Below the pieces are notes generated by a model that saw only the letters and a program-made list of their open reading frames with translations, was not told the DNA's origin and searched no databases. The translations under genes and the position numbers were made by a program. Source: Ktedonobacteria bacterium brp13 (lineage in GTDB: Bacteria; Chloroflexota; Ktedonobacteria; Ktedonobacterales; Ktedonobacteraceae). From it: DNA of 64,000 bases. Positions 45,118-54,641 of the stretch are shown here, piece after piece; position 1 is the first letter of the stretch, and every line of letters starts with the position of its first letter. Location: the NCBI GenBank assembly GCA_015099395.1, contig AP024096.1, positions 5,084,001-5,148,000 on the forward strand. Reading direction: 5' to 3'.

Positions 45118-45870
45118 GTGTTGTATACACAGCATCCCTATCGTTGTCGACTCGATTGGGGAAGACATGGAACTCGTCAGGCGGCTGAACGAGGTGACAT
45201 CCTTATTATTGTCGATACGCTCTCCTTCTCAACTGCTGTTGTGACAGCTCTTCATTATGGAGGGGTTATTTACCCATGTTCGATCGAGGAGAATGCTACA
45301 GCGTTTGCTCAGCAGCTGCATGGAGAAGCCGCAGTCCATCGCCTGGCGGTTCCTGAAGAAGGACGTTTCTCACTCTCTCCCAGTACATTTCAACACCTCT
45401 TACCTGGCACACGGATTGTGCTGGCATCTCCCAACGGAGCCACTTGTAGCCGTTACGCCCAACACGTCCCGTATCTCTTTGTTGGGACACTACTCAATGC
45501 CAGAGCTCTTGCTACTGCTGTTTCTGCTTTGCTTGAGGAACAAGACCACTCGGTTACAGTGATTGCCTGTGGAGAACGGTGGACGACACCCTCCGAAGAT
45601 GGAGAACTCCGTATAGCCATTGAAGACTACTTAGGGGCCGGGGCAATTCTTTCTTATCTGCCCTATGAGAAATCGCCAGAGGCACAAGTATGCGAAGGCG
45701 CATTCCTACAGGCAAGAGATCAACTCCCTGCATTGATTTGGGATTGTGGGAGCGGTCGCGAGCTCCGAACCATGGGCTTTGCGGAGGATGTTAAACATGC
45801 CGCACAGCTCAATAAATATGAGACGGTTCCATGGATGCATGGTAACCATCTAGAAAATTGGCTACGCTGA
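45118..45870 (+). CDS. ComB-like 2-phosphosulfolactate phosphatase
   Basis: 250 residues; the GTG start at 45118 is supported by AAGGAG six bases upstream. Motifs of the ComB family: IIVDTLSFSTAVVTALHYGG near residue 30, VLASPNGATCSRY, FVGTLLNARALA, VTVIACGERW and EDGELRIAIEDYLGAGAIL. The family is a Mg-dependent acid phosphatase of coenzyme M synthesis in methanogens. In bacteria the role is unclear. The 3' end overlaps the convergent STM3941-like pseudogene by 9 bp. Confidence 0.88.
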   Translation: MLYTQHPYRCRLDWGRHGTRQAAERGDILIIVDTLSFSTAVVTALHYGGVIYPCSIEENATAFAQQLHGEAAVHRLAVPEEGRFSLSPSTFQHLLPGTRIVLASPNGATCSRYAQHVPYLFVGTLLNARALATAVSALLEEQDHSVTVIACGERWTTPSEDGELRIAIEDYLGAGAILSYLPYEKSPEAQVCEGAFLQARDQLPALIWDCGSGRELRTMGFAEDVKHAAQLNKYETVPWMHGNHLENWLR

Positions 45871-46429
45871 TTTAAATAAATAAACAAGTATATTATTTTG
45901 CTTTATTTGCCTCTGATACTTATTTTTTATACTATCTATCAGTTTTTGTTCTGAGACATTTGATAATGAAAAGTCAATTGCCATCTTGCTATCAACAAGA
46001 GGCAAAATACGTTCTGGTTTAGGATAGCGTATTGACAACGTTTCCATTCCAGCTTCAGAAACGCATACATTCAAGATAAAATGATTACGTTCTCTGCTTG
46101 AAAAGATCAGGGCGATCTCATCCCATGCAATAAATTGATCCTTTCCAGAACGTGTCCGTTTGTGGAAACCGACATTGTCTACAACGAGAAGCGGAGCAGG
46201 TTTTATCAACTGAATAAGACCCACATAGAAAAGAAACACAAAAAGACCTGCATAGGAAACAAAAGCACCAATAACCTAATAAACCATCGCTATTCAAAAC
46301 AGGCCACATCCAGATGCCACCAGAACCAAATAACAATACTGCGGCGAGCAGAATTAATAAAATAAATCGCGCAGGATAGAGAATCAGGTGCTGCTCCTCA
46401 GTTCCATCCAGGATGTTTCGGCTATTCAT
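45862..46429 (-). pseudogene. STM3941-like membrane protein, frameshifted
   Basis: The 5' frame (46429 down) gives a start, ILYPARFILLILLAAVLLFGSG and a second hydrophobic part. The 3' frame gives GLIQLIKPAPLLVVDNVGF and the beta-rich end ERNHFILNVCV onward. One extra base near 46270-46280 separates them; removing it yields a continuous GAFVSYAGLFVFLFYVGL segment. Intact, it would be a ~190-residue protein with two membrane helices and a PH-like domain. Sequencing error is possible. Confidence 0.65.
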
Positions 46430-46776
46430 TAACCTCTCCTATTTGTTGAACACTTACGTTAAGCGCTCACCGTGCAGATAATTCATTCTCCTATAATGTT
46501 AAAACGTCAAATGTAGGATATATTCCAAAGAAGTCTTTGAGGATTATATTCGCCCTCCAGTTGGAAGCGAACGGAGGAAGCCTTACGCCAGAGTCAAGGA
46601 TGACTCATGTTTGGCTGGATATCTTATACTAATGGGAGGATAGCCAGAATATCTTTTCTGGAGGGCTGGGAAGCATCAGTATAGATCCAACGTCACAGCA
46701 GAAAGAATCAGCCTATGATTATTCATGGTGATAGAGATTTTTATGGCACTCCTAGTCCTACCTCTGGAGGTAACAC
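46430..46776. other. Intergenic region with imperfect inverted repeats
   Basis: Spacer before the DUF1326 gene. CCCTCCAG near 46552 faces CTGGAGGG near 46660 about 100 bp apart, and there are shorter repeats of GGCTGGATATC type. No gene seen. Confidence 0.45.
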
Positions 46777-47406
46777 ATGGCTTCAACTCAAACCCGCTGG
46801 CAGATCGCGGGTGATTACTTCGAGAACTGTAACTGTGATGTAGTGTGTCCTTGTCTCTTTTCGCCAAATGCACCCTTGACTTCGCAGCCGACAGCCGGTG
46901 CGTGTGAGATCGCCTTTGGTTTCCACATTCATCAGGGGAGCTATGGCGGTGCCACGCTTGATGGCTTGAATGTAGCTCTGATCGCGCGTACACCAGGGCC
47001 GATGGCTGAAGGCAACGGGTCTATGGCCCTCTATCTCGATGAGCGAGCGGATGAGCAGCAGCGCCAAGCCCTTCAAGCCATCTTCACAGGGTCGGTTGGG
47101 GGGCCACCTGCTGCTCTAGCGCCTCTCATCTCCACGGTACTGGGGGTGAAAACCGTGCCGATCACCTTCCACCAAGAGGGCAAGAGGCGCTCGGTTGAGA
47201 TTCCCAGTATCATGCAGTTGGCGGTCCACGCTGTTCCAAGCATGAATCCTGACGAAGAGATCTGGGCGAAAAATGCGCATTTCATTGCTCCCAGTGTCGC
47301 CATGGCAGTTGGTGACGAAAAGAGCACGTGGGCGGACTACGGCATGCGCTGGGATAATGCTGGCAAAAATGCTCACTACGCACCAATCAACTGGTCCAAC
47401 ACATAG
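46777..47406 (+). CDS. DUF1326 domain protein
   Basis: 209 residues, GGAGGT five bases before the ATG. The N-terminus has GDYFENCNCDVVCPCLF, the conserved Cys cluster of DUF1326 (four Cys in CxCxxxCxC spacing), followed by a CEIAFGFHIHQG His/aromatic strand. A PPAALAPLISTVLGVKTVPITF stretch lies in the middle. There is no signal peptide. The Cys cluster suggests metal or redox binding (inference). The DUF2182 gene follows within 65 bp, a pairing found in other genomes. Confidence 0.9.
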   Translation: MASTQTRWQIAGDYFENCNCDVVCPCLFSPNAPLTSQPTAGACEIAFGFHIHQGSYGGATLDGLNVALIARTPGPMAEGNGSMALYLDERADEQQRQALQAIFTGSVGGPPAALAPLISTVLGVKTVPITFHQEGKRRSVEIPSIMQLAVHAVPSMNPDEEIWAKNAHFIAPSVAMAVGDEKSTWADYGMRWDNAGKNAHYAPINWSNT

Positions 47407-47469
47407 CTCTGCTCACTTTCAATGAAGGCGATGCCGCCTGGTTCTATCAAGCAGAGAAAGAGACCCTCC

Positions 47470-48237
47470 ATGGCTAGTGCTAACGTGTCACGGCAACGAA
47501 AGCTGATTTTGGGTTTGCTTCTTATCCTGGCTGCCGCTTCATGGGCGTTGCTCATCTGGCGATCAGCCACCATGAACAGTCAAACCATGGGAATGGGCCT
47601 GACGATGGGAATGAGCGCAGTGCTATTCATCGCGATCTGGGTGGTAATGATGATCGCGATGATGTTTCCTACAGCAGCCCCCATGATTTGCATGTTTACA
47701 GCAGTATACGCAGGCAAAAGGCAAAAGTCTCAAGCCTTTGTCCCAACCTGGGTCTTCGTCAGTGCCTATCTGCTCATCTGGACGCTGTTCGGGGTAGTGG
47801 CCTATCCTCTCGCCCTGGGAGCTGAGCGGCTGGCTGGGCAGTCCATGTGGCTTATGACTAATGCCCCCCGTATTGGTGGTGCCTTGCTGGTGGTAGCAGG
47901 CCTCTATCAACTGTCGCCGCTCAAGCACATTTGCCTAGCGAAATGTCGTACCCCTTTACAATTCATCCTGAGTTCCTGGCGTGATGGATATGGTGGTGCC
48001 TTCCATATGGGGTTCGTCCACGGAACCTACTGTCTCGGGTGCTGCTGGTTCCTGTTTGTGATCCTCTTTCCTCTTGGCATCATGAATATCACGGTGATGG
48101 CACTCTTGACAGCGCTCATCTTTGCCGAGAAGTCGATTCCTCTCGGTCGCCTGATCAGCAAGATCATGGGAATAGTGCTGATCTTATACGGGGTGCTAGT
48201 GGTGCTGGTGCCTGCCGCACTTCCAACAGGAACGTAG
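47470..48237 (+). CDS. DUF2182 multi-pass membrane protein
   Basis: 255 residues from ATG 47470 (purine-rich leader AGAGAAAGAGA); an in-frame ATG at 47422 is possible. About seven membrane helices. Met-rich segments (MNSQTMGMGLTMGMS, then VVMMIAMMFPTAAPMI) and a GFVHGTYCLGCCW motif with paired Cys are characteristic of DUF2182. Met and Cys clusters suggest Cu or another soft metal, but this is not established. It is coupled with the DUF1326 gene. Confidence 0.9.
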   Translation: MASANVSRQRKLILGLLLILAAASWALLIWRSATMNSQTMGMGLTMGMSAVLFIAIWVVMMIAMMFPTAAPMICMFTAVYAGKRQKSQAFVPTWVFVSAYLLIWTLFGVVAYPLALGAERLAGQSMWLMTNAPRIGGALLVVAGLYQLSPLKHICLAKCRTPLQFILSSWRDGYGGAFHMGFVHGTYCLGCCWFLFVILFPLGIMNITVMALLTALIFAEKSIPLGRLISKIMGIVLILYGVLVVLVPAALPTGT

Positions 48238-48397
48238 AGAGAAGAGGGAGTGAGGTATGATATCATCATGAAACGCATCTGCTGATATTTTTCTGTTCGA
48301 TTGGTTTGCATCATGCCTGAGTGTATGGTGCATCCCTGTTAAAATGTCAAGTTATTTAGGCGGCCATCCTTATTGAAATTGCATAGAAACCCATACC

Positions 48398-48468
48398 CAC
48401 AAAAAAAGAGCTGCTGGCAGCACTGGAGACGTTTCTTTATGCGTCCCCTCTCCTGCCAGCGGCTCTTT
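48398..48468 (-). terminator. Terminator of the FHA protein gene
   Basis: 16-base arms (48405-48420 and 48453-48468) match with one G-U pair. The minus strand ends in seven T. It lies 16 bp beyond the stop at 48484. Confidence 0.9.
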
Positions 48469-48483
48469 GTCCCTGGATCTTAT

Positions 48484-50031
48484 TTATGCTTTATGGAATG
48501 TACAGTTGATCTTGCCGAAGGTGAGTGTATCACCGTCGTTAACTGGCTGCGGGTTATCGGGCTCAAGACGTTTGCCGTTGATGCGCGTGGCATTAGTGCT
48601 ATTGAGATCGGTGAGCTGGTAGCTACTGCCGATATGCTCTAGCGTGGCATGCACACGTGAGACGGTGTCTGCACCGGCTAGCTTTGCCAGGTCGATCTCT
48701 GGCTGGATGCCACCCAGATCATGATCGTAGCGTCCGATAACGACACGTTCGCCGGCTAGCTGCTGCTGCAGACCATTCTCGAAGGCTAATGTCCCCCATG
48801 GGGCTCCACTATCGACAACCGGCTGGTTGGCAACCGTGGGCTGTGAGGCGGCATCTACGCGCGATTGGTCGACGACTGTCGGTTGGGCTGCGGCGTTTTG
48901 TTGCGCCTGACTGACTGCATCCTGGGCCTCAGGATTCGATGGGATATAATATTGCTTCTGTGGCCGTGGCTGCGACTTCGGCGGTGGCGGCGTCTGATGT
49001 GGCTGGCCGGGGACCATGGTCACTTTCGGTTGCGGCTTGACACTCGGCTCCTGTGTCACAGGCGGCACATAGTACGGCTCCTCTGGCTTCTTCGGCGCTT
49101 GCGGCGTTGTTTGCGGTGTCGCAGCAGGGGCCGGATTCTGGCTAGAGGGGACATAGTAGACCTGCGAGGGCGGTGGTGCCGCTGGTGTCTGAGTCACCGG
49201 TGGTTGATACGGCGGAGTCGCTGGTTGCACTGGCGGTTGATACACTGGCGTCGCTGGCTGTACGGGCGGTTGATACACTGGCGTCGCTGGCTGTACAGGC
49301 GGCTGATAGAGCGGTGGAGCGGCGTTGACAGTATTGCTATAACTGTTCGGTTGTGCAGCGGTCAGGGGTCGTCCACAGCCGGTACAGAACGTATCACCTG
49401 CTTCGTAGGGCGTATTACAATGTGGGCAGCGCAGATCACTCGCTGTGGGGGCAGGCATTGGAGCCGGTTGCCCTGGTTGATACGCTTGATATGGTTGCTG
49501 AGCAGGTGAAAAGGCGGGAGGATTCGCTGCCTGGTTCGATGGAATGTAGTATGGTCCCTGCTGCTGATTAGGAGGCTGTCCCCAATGCTGCTGAGCCTGA
49601 GGCAGCAGAAACTGCGGCACGGGTCCAGGTAGCACACCCGGGCGCTGCTGATGGACCAGACCATCTACTACATTTAATACCTGGTTGCCAAGGCTGGCCT
49701 GCCGTAACGCGCCAGCTCCGGCCGTCAATGCAAGTGGCCAGAGGATAGGGAAGGCAACGAGGCCGACTGCACCGACGGCGGCTTTGTCAATCCAACGCTG
49801 CTGACCAATCATCGCCAGGACACCACCAGTAGTGCGCTGTATCGTCACAGAGATGGCTGCCTGCATACCAATAATTGCCTCAAAGTCGCCACCTTTCTTG
49901 AGTTGCACCATCATCTGGTCATTATTACCGATCTGCTGTGCCTGGTAGCCCTGCGAAAGATAGACATTCACCAGATCGCCAGCCAGGCGCTGGACATCTA
50001 TATCCTCAGAGTTATAAAAGCGGGCATCCAT
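48484..50031 (-). CDS. FHA-domain protein with zinc ribbon, Pro-rich linker and a shared N-terminal domain
   Basis: 515 residues. The N-terminal ~140 residues (MDARFYNSEDIDV, then QLKKGGDFEAIIGMQAAISV, then WIDKAAVGAVGLV with a hydrophobic segment) are shared with the small protein at 50349. A zinc ribbon follows at ~205 (CPHCNTPYEAGDTFCTGC). Residues ~235-400 are Pro/Gln-rich with an 11-residue repeat (YQPPVQPATPV). A C-terminal FHA domain (~425-515) has VVIGRYDHD, VSRVHATLE and LNSTNATRING, which bind phosphothreonine. It probably links Ser/Thr-kinase signalling to the membrane. Confidence 0.88.
   Translation of the reverse strand: MDARFYNSEDIDVQRLAGDLVNVYLSQGYQAQQIGNNDQMMVQLKKGGDFEAIIGMQAAISVTIQRTTGGVLAMIGQQRWIDKAAVGAVGLVAFPILWPLALTAGAGALRQASLGNQVLNVVDGLVHQQRPGVLPGPVPQFLLPQAQQHWGQPPNQQQGPYYIPSNQAANPPAFSPAQQPYQAYQPGQPAPMPAPTASDLRCPHCNTPYEAGDTFCTGCGRPLTAAQPNSYSNTVNAAPPLYQPPVQPATPVYQPPVQPATPVYQPPVQPATPPYQPPVTQTPAAPPPSQVYYVPSSQNPAPAATPQTTPQAPKKPEEPYYVPPVTQEPSVKPQPKVTMVPGQPHQTPPPPKSQPRPQKQYYIPSNPEAQDAVSQAQQNAAAQPTVVDQSRVDAASQPTVANQPVVDSGAPWGTLAFENGLQQQLAGERVVIGRYDHDLGGIQPEIDLAKLAGADTVSRVHATLEHIGSSYQLTDLNSTNATRINGKRLEPDNPQPVNDGDTLTFGKINCTFHKA
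49202..49300. repeat. 33-bp in-frame minisatellite in the FHA gene
   Basis: Three 33-bp units start at 49202, 49235 and 49268, with a partial fourth at 49301. The last two full units are nearly identical. Each encodes one Pro-rich 11-mer, so unit number changes linker length without a frameshift. Confidence 0.85.
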
Positions 50032-50348
50032 CCAAATTCCTCCAACGTGGCTTGTAACGTTATCTCTTGCTCTTTACTTTATAAAAACGTGAGTTGCAAT
50101 CGTTGTGGTTACTTTAAAAGTAAGACCATTGAGAGGCCTCAAAACTTTCTTATACAATATATACGAATCATTTTGCATAGAGTTGAAACCAACCAATGCC
50201 TCTTATAAAGATCCTTCAAGACCATTCAGCAACCCACGCTCTGTCACAGGAAAGGGAGCGGAGAGCCTGATGGCCCTCCACTTTATGTCATACGCACTAT
50301 TGTGTACTACGTACGTGGTATACAATACCAATGATGCTACGCCAGTAT
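50032..50348. other. Intergenic region, nothing recognised
   Basis: Spacer between the FHA gene start and the small paralogue's stop. AT-rich; no gene or strong hairpin seen. It probably carries the FHA gene promoter. Confidence 0.45.
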
Positions 50349-50810
50349 TTAAAACTGACCCGCACCAGTACCTGCATCAGTATTTGTGTCAGCCGAGGGA
50401 TTGACCTGTACGTTAGGATACTGCTGGCGCATCAATCCATCCAGCAGACCAAAGACATCGTTGGCAAGCTTTGCCTGACGTATGACGCCAAAGCCAGCAA
50501 CAATAGTGAGCGGCCAGAGTACGGGGATTACGAGTCCAGCAGCACCAACGGCAGCCTTGTCGATCCACTTCTGCTGACCTGCGGTGGCTACGATCCCGTT
50601 TGCTGTACGCTGTAGCGAAAGGCTCAACGAAGCCTGTAAGCCGATTAAGGCCTCAATATCGCCACCTTTTTTAAATTGCACTAACACATGATCAGGACTA
50701 CCAACAGACTGTGCCTGATATCCCTGCGACTGGTAGATATTGACCAGGTTATTCGCCACTGCATTGGTATCAATCTGACGATCACGTACAGTATAGAAAC
50801 GAGCATCCAT
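50349..50810 (-). CDS. Small paralogue of the FHA protein N-terminal domain
   Basis: 153 residues from ATG 50810, preceded by GGAGGAAAG. It aligns along the N-terminal ~140 residues of the FHA protein: MDARFYTV, QFKKGGDIEALIGLQASLSLSLQRT, GQQKWIDKAAVGAAGLV and RQAKLANDVFGLLDGL. A hydrophobic segment (GLVIPVLWPLTIVAGFGVI) may insert in the membrane. No FHA or zinc ribbon is present. It lies upstream of the FHA gene on the same strand; a gene duplication with loss of the C-terminal parts is the simplest explanation. Confidence 0.8.
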   Translation of the reverse strand: MDARFYTVRDRQIDTNAVANNLVNIYQSQGYQAQSVGSPDHVLVQFKKGGDIEALIGLQASLSLSLQRTANGIVATAGQQKWIDKAAVGAAGLVIPVLWPLTIVAGFGVIRQAKLANDVFGLLDGLMRQQYPNVQVNPSADTNTDAGTGAGQF

Positions 50811-51000
50811 GATTCTTTCCTCCATATTTACAATATATTGATCATTGTCGATATTTTTGTAGCTATTATCGAGCTTTTAGCGCTTACATCACCATATACG
50901 CATACAGCGAGAAAAGGTTAGACATTTATCCTTCTAATGACCCCGACGTATACTTATGGCTACGATCCAATCGCATTCAATAGCCATACAATAAAAGCGG

Positions 51001-52260
51001 CTATTGCATAACGGCCATGGTGTTCTGTGCACTCCAGGATTTGCCACCATCTTGCGTCTGGAAAAGCTCGTCACTGGAGGCACTGCTGTTCGCAGCACTA
51101 CTGGTACTATTATTCACCAGGATCCAGCCATCTGTTGGAGAGATAAAATCAATACTATCGACTACCATAGACTTCGCAGTTGGTTTAGCGGTTGGCTGCC
51201 AGGTCTGACCACCGTTGGTAGTCGCATAGACAGTAGTATTGTGATCGCTATTGCCGATTGCCCAACCATCATTGACATTTACAAAATTGATGTTGCTAGA
51301 TATAGCAGCATCAGGCTGTGAAGAGCGCCAATGATTGCCACCATCTGAGGTTTGATAGATACTCACTTCGGCCTGTGGTGCATCGAATGTGACGGGTAAA
51401 ATGGCTTTGCCTGGATCAAAGAAATCAGGTGTATAAGAACGCAAGGCGCTGGCCTTTGGAGTAGGCACGGCGAGACTGCGCGCTTCCCACGATTCACCAC
51501 CATTCGTAGAGACATAGAGCGCCAACGGCTGGCTATTAGTACCCTCAAGGCTGCCGGTCAGCCACCCATCTGCGTTGTCGGTAAAGGTCACGCCGGTCTT
51601 GACACCGGAGAAAGGAAGATGTTGCGGCACATCTTTATCTTGAGCAGTAGCGCTATCCACTGGTAGCCAGGTGCTGCCGCCATCTGGTGTGGTAAGTAAG
51701 CTAATGGCCTCATTTGTAGCTGTCGTGCCACTGCTCAGCAAGAGCCAGCCATGTACCGCATCGGTAAACTGAAGACTGGTTACCTGGTCGCCGGTCTCCG
51801 CTAGCGCAGTCGGATACCAGAGGCTTCCACCATCTGCTGTACTCCATATAGTGAGCTTGCCATTGATAGAGGTAGCGATCCAGCCATTATATTGATCCAT
51901 GAAATACGAGGCCTGAATTGTCGCACCAACCATATTCGCAGTCCCTGCTCCAGGGGTCACGTCAGTCCAATTGGCGGGACCATCCGACGTATGCAGTATA
52001 TGCGTATCATGTGTAATCGCCCAACCATCCTTAGCATTCAACATATGGATAGTTTGCAGCGAGACCGACTGACTGGCACCGGGTGTCGGCGTAGGCAACG
52101 TAGCGATCGGAGTTAAGTCCTGCGTATCTGCACAACCGGTGAGTAGAAAAGCACAGCCAACTACGGCAAGCAGCAAGCCTGCCAACCATGACGCGCGCTT
52201 GCCCGTAACGCGTTTATTCGTTTGTCCGCTACGTTGATGGCGCGGAGTAGATAGATCCAT
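51001..52260 (-). CDS. BNR/Ycf48-like beta-propeller lipoprotein
   Basis: 419 residues. The N-terminus has a basic stretch, a membrane segment and the lipobox LLTGC (Cys near residue 43), so it is anchored outside the membrane. The body carries repeated Asp-box/BNR units of the form S-TxDGGxxW: TADGGSLWYPT, TPDGGSTWLPV, STNGGESWEA, TSDGGNHWRS, TTNGGQTWQPT and TQDGGKSWSA. These are typical of sialidase-fold propellers and Ycf48-like proteins. No catalytic residues are apparent, so binding rather than hydrolysis is likely. Confidence 0.85.
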   Translation of the reverse strand: MDLSTPRHQRSGQTNKRVTGKRASWLAGLLLAVVGCAFLLTGCADTQDLTPIATLPTPTPGASQSVSLQTIHMLNAKDGWAITHDTHILHTSDGPANWTDVTPGAGTANMVGATIQASYFMDQYNGWIATSINGKLTIWSTADGGSLWYPTALAETGDQVTSLQFTDAVHGWLLLSSGTTATNEAISLLTTPDGGSTWLPVDSATAQDKDVPQHLPFSGVKTGVTFTDNADGWLTGSLEGTNSQPLALYVSTNGGESWEARSLAVPTPKASALRSYTPDFFDPGKAILPVTFDAPQAEVSIYQTSDGGNHWRSSQPDAAISSNINFVNVNDGWAIGNSDHNTTVYATTNGGQTWQPTAKPTAKSMVVDSIDFISPTDGWILVNNSTSSAANSSASSDELFQTQDGGKSWSAQNTMAVMQ

Positions 52261-52646
52261 AGTTCATTCCTCCACGGGCACAAATCATGAAAGCAACCTA
52301 TAATGCCGCAGACTTAACCCGCATATATTCAAATTTTTGATTGTATATGAAAGAGAGCAGTACATAAAATAGTACGCAAAATAAAGATCTCTCCTGGCTT
52401 CTCTTCTATAAAGGCACTCTTGTATTGTATGTTGCTCAGGACGGAAATACAACAGAAGTAGCACGAGAAACAAAAGTTCGCAGCTATTACCAGGCGGCAG
52501 ACACAGAAAAAGAGCGCTGACGGAAGATCTTCCGCGACCAGCGCTCTTTTGTGTTTGCTCTCTCATTACATGCGGACAAGCCATGCTATACAAAGAATGG
52601 GTATAAGTACTATTGAGTACTATCCGCACACCCAGGCACCCCCAAC
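52261..52646. other. Intergenic region with the ABC exporter terminator
   Basis: Holds the bidirectional terminator at 52508-52550 and the start region of the lipoprotein gene. No gene seen. Confidence 0.5.
52508..52550. terminator. Bidirectional terminator after the ABC exporter gene
   Basis: 12-base arms (52508-52519 with 52539-52550), core AAAGAGCGCTG, and an inner palindrome GGAAGATCTTCC (52522-52533). T-rich edges occur on both strands (TTTT plus strand, TTTTT minus strand). Confidence 0.85.
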
Positions 52647-54641
52647 CTAAGTCAGGCTCTGCTCTTCTACCACAGCCGCCTCTATCGCCGCCAGCGGTAG
52701 CTTCTGGAACTGCTCATTGTAGAGATGTGCGTACAGACCATCCAGCGTGAGCAGTTCTTGATGCGTGCCACGCTCGACAATCTCACCTTTATCGACGACG
52801 AGGATAACGTCCGCCGCCAGGATCGTTGAGAGACGGTGCGCGATCGCCAGTGTCGTACGTCCCTGCATCAAAGGTACCAGGGCAGCCTGGATCAGGCGCT
52901 CGGAATGAGTATCCAGAGCACTGGTGGCCTCGTCAAGGACCAGAACGCGCGGATTCTTCAGAATGACGCGTGCGATAGCGATACGCTGCTTCTCACCACC
53001 AGAGAGCTTATAGCCACGCTCACCGACAATCGTATCATACCCATTGTCCAGGTCCATAATACGCTCATGAATAGCCGCTGCCTTGGCTGCTGCAATCATC
53101 TCTTCATCGGTTGCATCCAGGCGTGCATACAAGAGATTCTCGCGGACCGATGCATGGAACAGGTACGTCTCCTGAGTTACCATGCCGACCAGTTCACCCA
53201 GCGAGCTCAGTTGTACATCTTTCACGTTATGGCCATCGATATTCACAGAGCCACTATCCACATCATACAGACGCGGTACCAGATAGGTCATCGTCGTCTT
53301 ACCAGCACCACTCGGTCCCACAAGAGCCGCCAACTGTCCCGGCTTGACTTCAAACGAGACATTCTTCAGCGTCTGCCGCACCTCCTCATCCGGCGTCTTT
53401 TTGTCTTTCGTAGTAGCGCTGGTCAGCGTCGTCAGAACAGCAGGAAGCTCATGCGCATAAGAGAACGTGACATCTTTAAACGCAATATGACCCTGCGCAG
53501 TATGCGGATCGAGATGGACGGCATCTGGCGCATCCTTGATATCGATCGTAATATCGAGATACTCAAAGATACGATCGAAGAGTGCAAGCGCACCCTGGAT
53601 GTCGACCTGAATCGTCAGGAGCTGGCCGATTGGGAAGTAGATACGACTCTGGAGCGTCGTAAAAGCAACGATCGTACCAAAGCTCATCGGTTTTGCCAGG
53701 AAAGAGAGGGGACCAAAATTAAATGTACCAACCCCATGCGTGATAATCTGCCAGCCAGCAATCAGATAGACAAGAGCAGGAGAGATTGAGAAGAAGACAT
53801 TGATAAACATAAAGAACCAGCGTCCAATTAACTGCTGCCGGATCTCCAGGGTCGTCAGGTTCTGATTCTCTTTCACAAACATATCTTGCGCATACTGCTG
53901 GCGGCCAAAGGTCTTCATCAGCAAGATACCACTCACCGAGAGCGTCTCCTGCATCATCGCCGTGAGCGAAGCCATCGACTGCTGCGTCTCCTTACTGGTC
54001 ATGCGCCGCATATCACCAACCTTCGCAGTAATCCAGAGGAAGAGCGGCAAAAGACAGAGGGCCAGGATGGTCAGTAGCGGACTGAGCCAGATCATCGCTA
54101 TAATCGTACTAACAACCGTCGATATATTGGAGACAATGCTCGTCGCGGTGCTGGTCACGACTCCCTGCACACCGTTGACATCGTTCGAGAGGCGGGATTG
54201 AATCTCACCGGTACGTGTATCGGTAAAGAAACGCAGCGAGAGACTCTGCAAGTGCTCGTAGAGCCGATTGCGGAAGTCGCGCATGACATTCTGCCCGACC
54301 AGATTGTTAATGTAGGTCTGGAACACACCGATCAGACTCGCTATAACCGGCGTCACGATCATGATCCCCACATAAATAATCAGTAACGGCAGATTACGCT
54401 TATCGATAGCATCGTCAAAGATACGCGCGATCAGCAACGGATTAATCAATCCCAGCAGCGTCGTCGCAAGGATCGCAATCAATACTAAAACAACTTGAAA
54501 TTTGTAGGGCTTAAACGCCTGCATGACACGTCTCAGCGTCCGAGCATCGGTCTTATTGCCACGCAGCTTCTGCTCCTCAAGGTACGAAGCCAATGTTCCA
54601 TCCCCACCACGGCCACCCCTACCCCTCATATTCATGCCCAT
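52647..54641 (-). CDS. ABC exporter, fused membrane and ATPase (MsbA-like)
   Basis: 664 residues, GGAGAAGAG before the ATG. The N-terminal half has six membrane helices in the type IV exporter order; a Gly/Arg-rich N-terminus (GRGGRGGD) is unusual. The C-terminal ATPase has Walker A GPSGAGKTT, Q-loop VTQETYLF, signature LSGGEKQR, Walker B VLVLDEATSALD and H-loop LAIAHRLS. It would act as a homodimer or as half of a heterodimer exporting lipid, drug or peptide; no second half or substrate gene is adjacent. Confidence 0.95.
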   Translation of the reverse strand: MGMNMRGRGGRGGDGTLASYLEEQKLRGNKTDARTLRRVMQAFKPYKFQVVLVLIAILATTLLGLINPLLIARIFDDAIDKRNLPLLIIYVGIMIVTPVIASLIGVFQTYINNLVGQNVMRDFRNRLYEHLQSLSLRFFTDTRTGEIQSRLSNDVNGVQGVVTSTATSIVSNISTVVSTIIAMIWLSPLLTILALCLLPLFLWITAKVGDMRRMTSKETQQSMASLTAMMQETLSVSGILLMKTFGRQQYAQDMFVKENQNLTTLEIRQQLIGRWFFMFINVFFSISPALVYLIAGWQIITHGVGTFNFGPLSFLAKPMSFGTIVAFTTLQSRIYFPIGQLLTIQVDIQGALALFDRIFEYLDITIDIKDAPDAVHLDPHTAQGHIAFKDVTFSYAHELPAVLTTLTSATTKDKKTPDEEVRQTLKNVSFEVKPGQLAALVGPSGAGKTTMTYLVPRLYDVDSGSVNIDGHNVKDVQLSSLGELVGMVTQETYLFHASVRENLLYARLDATDEEMIAAAKAAAIHERIMDLDNGYDTIVGERGYKLSGGEKQRIAIARVILKNPRVLVLDEATSALDTHSERLIQAALVPLMQGRTTLAIAHRLSTILAADVILVVDKGEIVERGTHQELLTLDGLYAHLYNEQFQKLPLAAIEAAVVEEQSLT

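Noticed and set aside
48865..49509. Leu/Arg-rich plus frame under the FHA gene
   Set aside because: Its odd composition comes from the Pro/Gln-rich codons of the real gene read backwards.
52836..53789. 317-codon plus frame under the ABC exporter
   Set aside because: Antisense shadow of the exporter's conserved ATPase motifs.
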